DNA from: M3007 sp031398055
GTDB lineage: Bacteria; Bacteroidota; Bacteroidia; Chitinophagales; Saprospiraceae
Length of the DNA stretch: 9,145 bases
Reading direction: 5' to 3'
NCBI GenBank assembly: GCA_031398055.1
Contig: JANNMS010000271.1
Span: 1-9,145 of the forward strand
The notes beneath the pieces were generated by a model. It did not search any database. It was not told the DNA's origin and was given only the letters and a program-made list of their open reading frames with translations. The translations under genes were made by a program, and so were the position numbers. This document shows, piece after piece, positions 1-5,898 of the stretch. Every line of letters starts with the position of its first letter. Position 1 is the stretch's first letter.

Positions 1-30
1 GATTTTCAATCGTTTAGAAAATCAATTTTT
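1..30 (+). terminator. Weak hairpin plus T-run, possible end of an upstream gene
   Basis: GATTTTC at 1-7 and GAAAATC at 17-23 form a perfect 7-bp inverted repeat with a 9-nt loop. AATTTTT at 24-30 follows it. The stem has only two G-C pairs, so it would be a poor terminator. The gene it might serve lies outside the window. Confidence 0.25.
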
Positions 31-80
31 AAAATATGAAACCACGGCAAAACTGGATTGGGACGGGTTCCTTCTGAATG

Positions 81-114
81 ACAAAAACCACGACAAAACC
101 ACGGCAAAACCACG
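81..114 (+). repeat. Three tandem 11-12-nt CAAAACCACG units upstream of the first gene
   Basis: The units are ACAAAAACCACG (81-92), ACAAAACCACG (93-103) and GCAAAACCACG (104-114). A degenerate extra stretch with AAACCACGGCAAAAC lies at 39-53. The period of about 11 nt matches one helical turn, and the array ends about 30 bp before the ATG at 145. It could be a direct-repeat protein-binding site or a remnant of slippage. A weak -7-like CATATTTG (116-123) follows directly, but I see no matching -33 element. Confidence 0.5.
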
Positions 115-144
115 ACATATTTGAGCCAAAATATTTATCTAAAA

Positions 145-1875
145 ATGAAAAAGTCTTTCCTTTTCGCCAGCATCCTTGCCCTGTTTTTCGCCTGCAAAAC
201 GCCCCAAAATTTCCAGCCCACCGCCGCCCCGGTCGCGCAAATCGCCGTCCCGCGCATCGAAAAAATGCCCAACCATCCGAAGCCCTACGTTTTCAAGGAT
301 TGGAAAAAAACGGCCCTTGATTTCGACAAATATGCGTTCGATTTTTCGCAAAAAGGCGATTTTCTACCGCTGATTTGGTGGGATAAAATGGGCCGGAATT
401 TCCCAGAAACCACTTTTGGAATGTACACCGCGCTCGGCGACGTTCGGATGGGTCCGAAAATAAACAACGGCGAAAACCACGAAGCACTCGGCGCGCTCGG
501 TGCCGTTTTGGGCGCGTCGCTCGTCGGCATCGACAAAAGCAGGCAGGACGGCCACGACTTCGCCGGGATGCTCAAAAATTATTTCAACCGCGAAAACGGC
601 TGGAATGTCATCCAAAATTTTACGAACAAAGGCGCGCACATCGGCGGCGGCTACGGCAACGATTTTTGGTACGAAGTGCACAACAACGTGCTTTTTTACG
701 CCGTCGCCGACATTTATCCAAACGAAAAAGACTTTGAAAACATCCAGCGCACGGTCGCCGAGCAGTTTTATCGCTCCGATTCGGTGATGGGAAAAAGTTA
801 CAGCTACTCGTTTTTTGACTTTAAAAATATGCGCGGCGAGCGCAACCACATCCCCACGCAGGAAGATGTGGCGGGCGGGTATGCCTTTATTTTGTACTCG
901 GCGTGGGTCAAATTTGGCGACGAAAAATACCTCCGCGCCGCCCGGAACGCCCTCGATGTGCTTTACAATCAAAAGGAAAATCGTTTTTACGAGGCGATGA
1001 TGCCCGTCGCGGCCTACGTTGCGGCGCGGATGAACGCCGAAAACGGGGCGAATTACGATGTCCGGCGTTTCCTGAACTGGACGTTCGACGGCACGGCGGT
1101 CGGGCGCGAGGGCTGGGGCGTTTTGGTGGGCAATTGGGGCGGCTACGATGTTTCGGGCATGGCCGGGAGCACGGTGCACAACGGCGGCTACGGTTTTTTG
1201 ATGAACACTTTTGACCTGATGATGCCGATGGCCGCGCTCGTCCGGTACGACCAACGCTACGCCCGCGCCGTCGGAAAATGGGCGTTGAACGCCTCGAACG
1301 CCGCCCGTTTTTGCTATCCTTTTGACATGCCCGATTCGTTGCAGGCCATCCCGCAGCACAAGGCCGTGACCAAAAATGTGCTGGCCTACGAAGGCATCAT
1401 CAAAGAATCGATTTACCCGGAATTTAAAGGAATTACGCCGTTTGCGCAGGGCGACGGGCCACTTTGGGTCGAGGGAAATCCAAAACAGACCATGTTTTCG
1501 GTGTACGGAAGTGGGCACGTCGGTTTTTTTGGCGGCACAATTCAAGCGACGAACGTGCCCGAAATTTTGCAAATCGACTGCCGTGCCACCGATTTTTACA
1601 AAAAACAGGAAGCCTTCCCGACCTATCTTTTTTTCAATTCTTTTTCGGAAGAAAAAAACGTGGAAATCCAACTCGGCACAGCCAAAACGGATGTTTACGA
1701 CACCGTAACCCGGACATTTTTAGGGCGCAAAACGAGCGGCAATTTTCGTTTTTCGGTGCCTGCCGACGCGGCGCGGGTGTTGGTTTTGATCCCTGCCGGG
1801 AAAAAATTTGAGGTGGAAAAAGGCATTTTAAATGCAGGTGGTTTGCCGATTGATTTTCGATATTTGAGTAAATAA
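145..1875 (+). CDS. Exported lipoprotein, probable helical-toroid carbohydrate-active protein of unassigned family
   Basis: This is a 576-residue protein. The ATG at 145 is preferred over an in-frame TTG at 121 because it opens directly on a lipoprotein leader: Lys2-Lys3, a hydrophobic stretch 5-15, then FFA-Cys17 as an acceptable lipobox. Residues 18-40 are a Pro/Ala-rich linker. Residues about 50-400 are rich in Trp, Tyr, Gly and Asn and hold regularly spaced amphipathic helices (for example 239-275, with QEDVAGGYAFILYSAW), which resembles an (alpha/alpha)6 toroid. Possible active-site or substrate-contact stretches are NNGENHEALGALGA (107-120), GGGYGNDFWYEVHNN (167-181) and STVHNGGYGF (342-351). 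Residues about 490-556 look like a C-terminal beta-sandwich. The neighbours encode arabinose catabolism, which suggests a surface or periplasmic role on plant polysaccharide. I do not recognise the family, and the catalytic type (hydrolase, lyase or binding protein) is unknown. The strong palindrome after the stop implies that this is a separate transcription unit. Confidence 0.85.
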   Translation: MKKSFLFASILALFFACKTPQNFQPTAAPVAQIAVPRIEKMPNHPKPYVFKDWKKTALDFDKYAFDFSQKGDFLPLIWWDKMGRNFPETTFGMYTALGDVRMGPKINNGENHEALGALGAVLGASLVGIDKSRQDGHDFAGMLKNYFNRENGWNVIQNFTNKGAHIGGGYGNDFWYEVHNNVLFYAVADIYPNEKDFENIQRTVAEQFYRSDSVMGKSYSYSFFDFKNMRGERNHIPTQEDVAGGYAFILYSAWVKFGDEKYLRAARNALDVLYNQKENRFYEAMMPVAAYVAARMNAENGANYDVRRFLNWTFDGTAVGREGWGVLVGNWGGYDVSGMAGSTVHNGGYGFLMNTFDLMMPMAALVRYDQRYARAVGKWALNASNAARFCYPFDMPDSLQAIPQHKAVTKNVLAYEGIIKESIYPEFKGITPFAQGDGPLWVEGNPKQTMFSVYGSGHVGFFGGTIQATNVPEILQIDCRATDFYKKQEAFPTYLFFNSFSEEKNVEIQLGTAKTDVYDTVTRTFLGRKTSGNFRFSVPADAARVLVLIPAGKKFEVEKGILNAGGLPIDFRYLSK

Positions 1876-1884
1876 ATTCAAGTG

Positions 1885-1979
1885 GTCTGAATCAGAATTT
1901 GCATGATTTTAGAATTTGCAGAATTAGCCACATTTTGCAAATTCTAAAATCATGCAAATTCTGATTCAGACATTTTTTT
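1885..1979 (+). repeat. Perfect 36-bp inverted repeat with T-tract, probable terminator
   Basis: The arms at 1885-1920 and 1936-1971 are exact reverse complements around a 15-nt loop, and seven T residues follow (1973-1979). It starts 9 nt after the stop of the preceding gene, so it very likely ends that transcript. The stem is far longer than a terminator needs. Each arm contains AGAATTTGCA twice at a 17-nt spacing (1894-1903 and 1911-1920, mirrored at 1936-1945 and 1953-1962). That internal periodicity suggests a dispersed palindromic repeat acting as terminator rather than an ordinary one. Confidence 0.85.
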
Positions 1980-1991
1980 AAACCGATAAAA

Positions 1992-2897
1992 ATGCCGCTG
2001 CCCAACCTTTTTATCCCCGGAGCCATGAAATCCGGCACGACTGCCCTGCACGAATATTTGGGCAGGCACCCCGATATTTTCATGTCCAAAAATAAAGAGC
2101 CCAATTTTTGGTGCGACGACCAACGATTTCCCGATTTTGAAAGTTACGAAAAACTGTTTGCCGGCGGCGAAAACCACCGATTTCGCGGCGAATCGAGCAC
2201 AGGTTATATGGTTTTTGACCATTTTATCGAACGGGTCGAACGGCATTTGGAGCGGCCAAAATTCATTTTCATTTTGCGAAATCCTGCCGATCGGGCGTGG
2301 TCGCATTATTGGTTTTTGCGGGGAATGGGTTATGAAAAGGAAGATTTCAAAACGGCTTTTTTAAAAAATAAAGATGAAAAACCAGATTTTGGAAAGGTAG
2401 GTTTGTGGAAAAATGGCAATTTTTACTACCAATTTGGTTTGTACGGAAAATGGCTTTCGCGTTTTTTCGAGCATTTCAGCCGAGACCAAATTTTGATAAT
2501 TACCCACGAAAATCTGCTGGCGAAACCGGACGAAACGATGGCCAAATGTTTTGAATTTTTGGGTTTGCCGCCGCTGAAAAATAATTTTGAATGGCAAAAA
2601 ACGAATGAAACGACACAACTCCGCTACCCAAATTTTTACTTTGCCGCCGTGAAAAAAATCATGGGCGAAAGCCTTTTTCGAAACCTCGCCCGAAAATTTT
2701 TGCCCGAAAAACTGCGCCGCGACCTGCGCGAGAAATTGGTCAAAACTATTTTCAAAATAAGCAGGACGGACAGAAAATACCCGGTTTTGACCAAAGAAGA
2801 ACGGGTTTGGCTGGATGGATTTTATCGAGAAGATGTGAAGTTGCTGCGAAAAATCACGGGGCTGGATTTCGATGATTGGCGGCAAAAAAATCTATAA
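1992..2897 (+). CDS. PAPS-dependent sulfotransferase
   Basis: This 301-residue protein transfers sulfate from PAPS to a hydroxyl or amino acceptor. The 5'-phosphosulfate loop is PGAMKSGTT (9-17), with Lys13 and Ser14-Gly15-Thr16-Thr17 as phosphate ligands. KEPNFW (35-40) matches the KEPxFF segment of heparan-sulfate-type sulfotransferases, which places Glu36 as the likely catalytic base. The 3'-phosphate motif is FILRNPADRAWSHYWF (93-108), with Arg96 and Ser104. There is no signal peptide or membrane segment, so it should be cytoplasmic. The length fits the Sulfotransfer_1 domain family. The acceptor cannot be read from the sequence; an envelope or exopolysaccharide glycan is plausible. A strong terminator isolates it from the gene before, and the araR control region starts 7 bp after its stop. 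Base composition is visibly more A+T-rich (many AAAAAT and TTTTT runs) than in araA or araB, so separate ancestry from the arabinose genes is possible. Confidence 0.9.
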   Translation: MPLPNLFIPGAMKSGTTALHEYLGRHPDIFMSKNKEPNFWCDDQRFPDFESYEKLFAGGENHRFRGESSTGYMVFDHFIERVERHLERPKFIFILRNPADRAWSHYWFLRGMGYEKEDFKTAFLKNKDEKPDFGKVGLWKNGNFYYQFGLYGKWLSRFFEHFSRDQILIITHENLLAKPDETMAKCFEFLGLPPLKNNFEWQKTNETTQLRYPNFYFAAVKKIMGESLFRNLARKFLPEKLRRDLREKLVKTIFKISRTDRKYPVLTKEERVWLDGFYREDVKLLRKITGLDFDDWRQKNL

Positions 2898-2903
2898 AAA
2901 AAT

Positions 2904-2920
2904 TGTGTGAGATTGACACA
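2904..2920. promoter_or_regulatory. Candidate AraR operator 1 (araR promoter)
   Basis: The dyad is TGTGT-GAGATTG-ACACA, with a perfect 5-bp inverted repeat around 7 bp. Its reverse complement, TGTGTCAATCTCACACA, agrees at 14 of 17 positions with the site at 3828-3844, which has the same 5-7-5 spacing. It overlaps the -33 region of the candidate araR promoter, which suits autorepression. That AraR binds here is inference. Confidence 0.55.
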
Positions 2921-2945
2921 TTTCCAAATTACTCAAATACATTTG
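2912..2945 (+). promoter_or_regulatory. Bacteroidota-type promoter of araR
   Basis: TACATTTG at 2938-2945 matches the Bacteroidota -7 consensus TAnnTTTG exactly. ATTG at 2912-2915 can serve as the -33 element, although the 22-bp gap is slightly longer than the usual 19-21 bp. Transcription would begin near 2950, giving a leader of about 90 nt. The candidate operator covers the -33 element. Confidence 0.45.
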
Positions 2946-2955
2946 ACCCATCGAG

Positions 2956-2986
2956 TTTGGTTTTCATTTTTTTTTGAAAAACCAAA
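2956..2986 (+). other. Hairpin in the araR leader
   Basis: TTTGGTTTT (2956-2964) pairs with AAAACCAAA (2978-2986) across a 13-nt T-rich loop, which gives a 9-bp stem just downstream of the predicted start of transcription. No T-tract follows, so it is not an intrinsic terminator. It could affect leader stability or be a chance product of A/T runs. Confidence 0.35.
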
Positions 2987-3042
2987 TTTGGCATACACTG
3001 CAAAATCCAATCAACAAATTAACCAAAAACGAATCAACCAAA

Positions 3043-3741
3043 ATGAAAAGGTACCCAGATGCCATCCGGATTTTGATCGCCATCGACTGCATCATTTTTG
3101 GTTTCGATGGCGAGGAAATCAAATTGCTGGTCATCAAACGAAATTTCGAACCCGAAAAAGGAAAATGGTCGTTGATGGGCGGTTTTTTGAACCAATTTGA
3201 AGATTTGGAAGATGGGGCGGGGCGGATTTTGCACGACCTGACGGGTTTGAAAAATATCTACGTCGAACAGATTACGACCGCCGGACGGATTGATCGCGAC
3301 CCCGTGGAGCGCACGATTTCGGTGGTGTTTTTTGCCTTGATCAATATAAATGACCAAGATCAGGAAGCTGTAAAAGCACACAACGCACACTGGTTGAGCC
3401 TCGAACGGAAACCAAATTTGATTTTTGACCATGACGAAATGGTCGCAAAAGCACTCGAATATTTGAGATACAAAGCCGCGTTGCACCCGCTGGGTTTTGA
3501 ACTTTTGCCGGAAAAATTCACGATCCCGCAACTCCAAAAACTGTACGAAGCCATTTACAACATGAAACTCGACCGCCGGAATTTTAGCCGGAAAATCCTT
3601 TCCACCCGACTTTTGATCGACACCGGCGAAAAAGACGACCGCTCGACGACCAAAAAAGCAGGGTTGTACCGATTGGACAAGGAAAAATACAAAGATAAAT
3701 TCTCGTCGTTTTGGCATTTTATGCCGCATCCGGGGATTTGA
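3043..3741 (+). CDS. araR: NUDIX-family arabinose-responsive transcriptional regulator AraR
   Basis: This 232-residue protein has an N-terminal NUDIX-fold domain (about 5-145) and a C-terminal winged helix (about 155-217). The latter carries FTIPQLQKLYEAIYN (159-173), LDRRNFSRKIL (176-186) as the probable recognition helix, and a GLYRLD wing (207-212). This architecture matches the NUDIX-type AraR characterised in Bacteroides, in which L-arabinose binding to the NUDIX domain releases DNA. Gly47, Glu53, Arg61 and Gly68 of the NUDIX box remain. The catalytic REUXEE glutamates are replaced by Ile62, Asp65 and Leu66, so pyrophosphohydrolase activity is not expected. The ATG at 3043 is chosen over the in-frame TTG at 2974, because the latter lies inside the leader hairpin and adds a non-conserved Asn/Lys-rich stretch. 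The gene lies directly before the arabinose genes, and matching dyads flank it on both sides. The specific ligand is inferred from the neighbours; NrtR-like relatives sensing other ligands are the alternative. Confidence 0.88.
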   Translation: MKRYPDAIRILIAIDCIIFGFDGEEIKLLVIKRNFEPEKGKWSLMGGFLNQFEDLEDGAGRILHDLTGLKNIYVEQITTAGRIDRDPVERTISVVFFALININDQDQEAVKAHNAHWLSLERKPNLIFDHDEMVAKALEYLRYKAALHPLGFELLPEKFTIPQLQKLYEAIYNMKLDRRNFSRKILSTRLLIDTGEKDDRSTTKKAGLYRLDKEKYKDKFSSFWHFMPHPGI

Positions 3742-3782
3742 AAATGGGGCAGCATGGCTCGTTTTTGAAAGTCGGCGCAACA

Positions 3783-3799
3783 TTTTCCAATCTGGAAAA
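3783..3799. promoter_or_regulatory. Short perfect palindrome upstream of the arabinofuranosidase
   Basis: TTTTCCA-ATC-TGGAAAA is a 7-bp inverted repeat with a 3-nt centre, 55 bp before the start codon of the GH51 gene. No T-tract follows, so it is not a terminator. ACATTTTCCAA here resembles ACATTTCCAAA beside operator 1 (2918-2928), so a second, unrelated protein-binding site is possible. Confidence 0.3.
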
Positions 3800-3827
3800 A
3801 CTACCAAAAAATTCGAGCAAACCGAAT

Positions 3828-3844
3828 TGTGTCAATTTTACACT
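3828..3844. promoter_or_regulatory. Candidate AraR operator 2 (arabinofuranosidase-araA-araB)
   Basis: TGTGT-CAATTTT-ACACT has the same 5-7-5 spacing as the dyad at 2904-2920 and matches its reverse complement at 14 of 17 positions. It ends 9 bp before the ATG at 3854. A repressor here would block the promoter or act as a roadblock at the start of the catabolic genes. A poor -7-like TACACTTT (3838-3846 region) overlaps it, but I cannot place a convincing promoter. Confidence 0.55.
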
Positions 3845-3853
3845 TTTTTTAAA

Positions 3854-5845
3854 ATGAAAAAAATCATCCTCGCGGCCACCATTTTTATCGCCGCTTTGAA
3901 TTTCGCAAAAGCCCAAACCCCAGCCATTTTCACCGTCGGCGAAAAACCCGTCGCCGACGTGCAGCCCACGATGTGGGGCATTTTTTTCGAGGACATCAAC
4001 CTCGGCGCGGACGGTGGTTTGTACGCCGAACTGGTCAAAAACCGCTCGTTTGAGTTCACCAAACCGTTGATGGGCTGGTCGGAACAGAAAATCGGCAGCG
4101 CGACGGGCAGTTTGATTGTCCAAAACCGGGGCGAAAAAATGGCCTCGAACCCACGTTTTCTCCGTGCCACGACCAAAAACACGGGCGGCAAATATGGCTT
4201 TTCAAACGAAGGTTTTCGCGGCATGGGCGTTCGGGCGGGCGAGTCGTATGATTTTTCTGTTTGGGCAAAAACCGGTGGAAACCTGCCCGACGGCAAGGCG
4301 GGTGAACCGATTACGCTAAAAATCGAACTTCAAAACCCGTCTGGCGAGGTCATCGGCAAAGCCGATTTGAAAATTTTGGGCAAAGATTGGACGAAGCAAA
4401 AAGTCAGTTTCACCTCCTCCGCGACCGAGCCGAAAGCCAAACTTTTCATTTTTTTGGAAGGCAAAGGCGCGGTCGATTTGGACATGGTTTCCCTTTTTCC
4501 ACAAAAAACTTGGAAGGGTAGGGCAGGCGGCCTGCGCCCAGATTTGGTGCAACTTTTGGCCGACATGAAACCCGGATTTTTGCGATTTCCCGGCGGCTGC
4601 ATCGTCGAAGGCCGCGAACTCGCCACGCGTTATCAATGGAAAAAAACCATCGGCGACATCGAAAACCGCGAAATGGTCATCAATCGCTGGAACAACGAGT
4701 TTGCACACCGACCCACGCCGGACTATTTTCAGACGTTCGGCCTCGGTTTTTTTGAATATTTCCAACTCGCCGAAGACATTGGTGCCGAGCCGTTGCCGAT
4801 TTTGAACTGTGGTATGGCCTGCCAGTTCAACTCGTCGGAGGTCGTGCCGCTTGACCAACTCGACCCGTTTATTCAAGACGCGCTCGACCTCATCGAGTTC
4901 GCAAACGGCTCGGCGACGGCCACGAAATGGGGCGCACTGCGGGCAGATTTAGGGCATCCCGCGCCTTTCAACATGCAACTTTTGGGCGTCGGCAACGAGC
5001 AATGGGGCGAGCAATACGTCGAACGCCACCCGATTTTCACGAAAGCAATCAAAGAAAAATACCCCGAAATTCGCTTAATTTCGAGCGTCGGGCCATTTCC
5101 CGAAGGGCCAGAATTTGAATATTTATCGAAAGAAATGACCGCGCAAAAAGCCGACATCGTGGACGAACATTTTTACAAAAACCCCGAATGGTTCCTGCAA
5201 AATGCCACCCGCTACGACAATTATCCGCGCTCCGGGCCGCGCATTTTTGCAGGTGAATACGCCGCGCAAAGTGTGGCCGTCATCTCGCCCGACAACAAAA
5301 ACAACTGGCGGTGCGCGGTCGCCGAAGCCGCTTTTATGACGGGTTTGGAGCGGAACGCCGACATGATTCACATGGCTTCGTATGCTCCGCTTTTTGCCCA
5401 CACCGAGGGTTGGCAGTGGTCGCCGAACCTGATTTGGTTCGACAATTTGCGGTCGTTCGGCACGCCGAATTATTACGTCCAAAAACTTTTTGCGACCAAC
5501 AAAGGCACGAAAACACTCCCAATTTTATATCAAAACGCCGCCGCGACGGGTCAGGATGGCCTTTATGCCTCGTCCACTTTTGATGAAAAAACGGGCGAGA
5601 CCATCGTCAAAATCGTGAACACGACCGCCGCCGCGAAACCTGCGGAAATCAATTTTTCAGGTCTGAAAAAAGCGGGCGGCACGGCAAAAATCCTCGTTTT
5701 GAAAAGCGACGACCCCACCGCGATGAACTCGCTCGACGCGCCGATGGCCGTCAGCCCGACGGAAAAAACGATTGATTTTAAAGATAAAAAAGCGGTGGTT
5801 TTGCTGGCGGCGAATTCGGTTTCGGTGCTGCGGGTGAAAAATTGA
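3854..5845 (+). CDS. abfA: Secreted GH51 alpha-L-arabinofuranosidase
   Basis: This 663-residue enzyme should hydrolyse terminal alpha-L-arabinofuranosyl residues with retention. The ATG at 3854, not the in-frame GTG at 3827, gives a clean signal peptide: Lys2-Lys3, hydrophobic 4-17, and AKA-Gln21 cleavage after Ala20. No lipobox cysteine is present, so it is periplasmic or secreted. The GH51 N-terminal signature is MWGIFFEDINLGADGGLYAE (40-59). Residues about 95-218 look like an inserted CBM4/9-type carbohydrate-binding beta-sandwich. The catalytic barrel resumes with GFLRFPGGCIVEG (241-253). The acid/base is Glu382 in GVGNEQWGEQY and the likely nucleophile is Glu468 in IFAGEYA; DEHFYKNPEWF (437-447) is also typical. 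Residues about 520-663 form the C-terminal beta domain. Length and domain order are normal for the Bacteroidota and eukaryote-like GH51 group. The gene is followed after 53 bp by araA, so it supplies the substrate for the downstream pathway. Control by the dyad just upstream is inferred. Confidence 0.95.
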   Translation: MKKIILAATIFIAALNFAKAQTPAIFTVGEKPVADVQPTMWGIFFEDINLGADGGLYAELVKNRSFEFTKPLMGWSEQKIGSATGSLIVQNRGEKMASNPRFLRATTKNTGGKYGFSNEGFRGMGVRAGESYDFSVWAKTGGNLPDGKAGEPITLKIELQNPSGEVIGKADLKILGKDWTKQKVSFTSSATEPKAKLFIFLEGKGAVDLDMVSLFPQKTWKGRAGGLRPDLVQLLADMKPGFLRFPGGCIVEGRELATRYQWKKTIGDIENREMVINRWNNEFAHRPTPDYFQTFGLGFFEYFQLAEDIGAEPLPILNCGMACQFNSSEVVPLDQLDPFIQDALDLIEFANGSATATKWGALRADLGHPAPFNMQLLGVGNEQWGEQYVERHPIFTKAIKEKYPEIRLISSVGPFPEGPEFEYLSKEMTAQKADIVDEHFYKNPEWFLQNATRYDNYPRSGPRIFAGEYAAQSVAVISPDNKNNWRCAVAEAAFMTGLERNADMIHMASYAPLFAHTEGWQWSPNLIWFDNLRSFGTPNYYVQKLFATNKGTKTLPILYQNAAATGQDGLYASSTFDEKTGETIVKIVNTTAAAKPAEINFSGLKKAGGTAKILVLKSDDPTAMNSLDAPMAVSPTEKTIDFKDKKAVVLLAANSVSVLRVKN

Positions 5846-5862
5846 ACGGGCAATTCCAGCCT

Positions 5863-5896
5863 GTTCATAGTTTATCGTTCATAGTTCATAGTTCAA
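5863..5896 (+). repeat. GTTCATA heptad repeats before araA
   Basis: GTTCATA occurs at 5863-5869 and, in direct tandem, at 5877-5883 and 5884-5890, followed by a partial GTTCA at 5891-5895. Together with TTGAAC at 5842-5847, the terminal GTTCAA (5891-5896) makes a loose inverted repeat across the abfA-araA gap. The heptads fill the space where the araA ribosome-binding region should lie, up to 3 nt before its ATG. Confidence 0.7.
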
Positions 5897-5898
5897 AA

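Noticed and set aside
81..114. CRISPR-like array
   Set aside because: The units are 11-12 nt, directly abutting and without spacers. No cas gene is present.
78..320. Small open frame of 80 codons overlapping the start of the lipoprotein gene
   Set aside because: It translates the CAAAACCACG repeat and then runs out of frame through the lipoprotein signal peptide. The composition is not protein-like beyond that.
364..1671. Minus-strand open frame of 435 codons opposite the lipoprotein gene
   Set aside because: It has no recognisable motifs, a low-complexity Arg/His/Val-rich composition, and no start context. It is the antisense shadow of a well-supported gene with a signal peptide and lipobox.
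1885..1971. Terminal inverted repeats of an insertion sequence
   Set aside because: The arms face each other across only 15 nt and enclose no gene. No transposase is encoded anywhere in the window.
2974..3042. TTG extension of araR
   Set aside because: It lies within the leader hairpin and encodes an Asn/Lys-rich tail not expected in the NUDIX regulator. The ATG at 3043 directly precedes the conserved domain.
5842..5898. TTG extension of araA that would overlap the abfA stop
   Set aside because: The extra 19 codons are the GTTCATA repeat and are absent from the arabinose isomerase family. The ATG at 5899 gives the canonical N-terminus.
5846..5898. Separate promoter for araA
   Set aside because: I found no TAnnTTTG element in the 53-bp gap. 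Co-transcription with abfA is the simpler reading.
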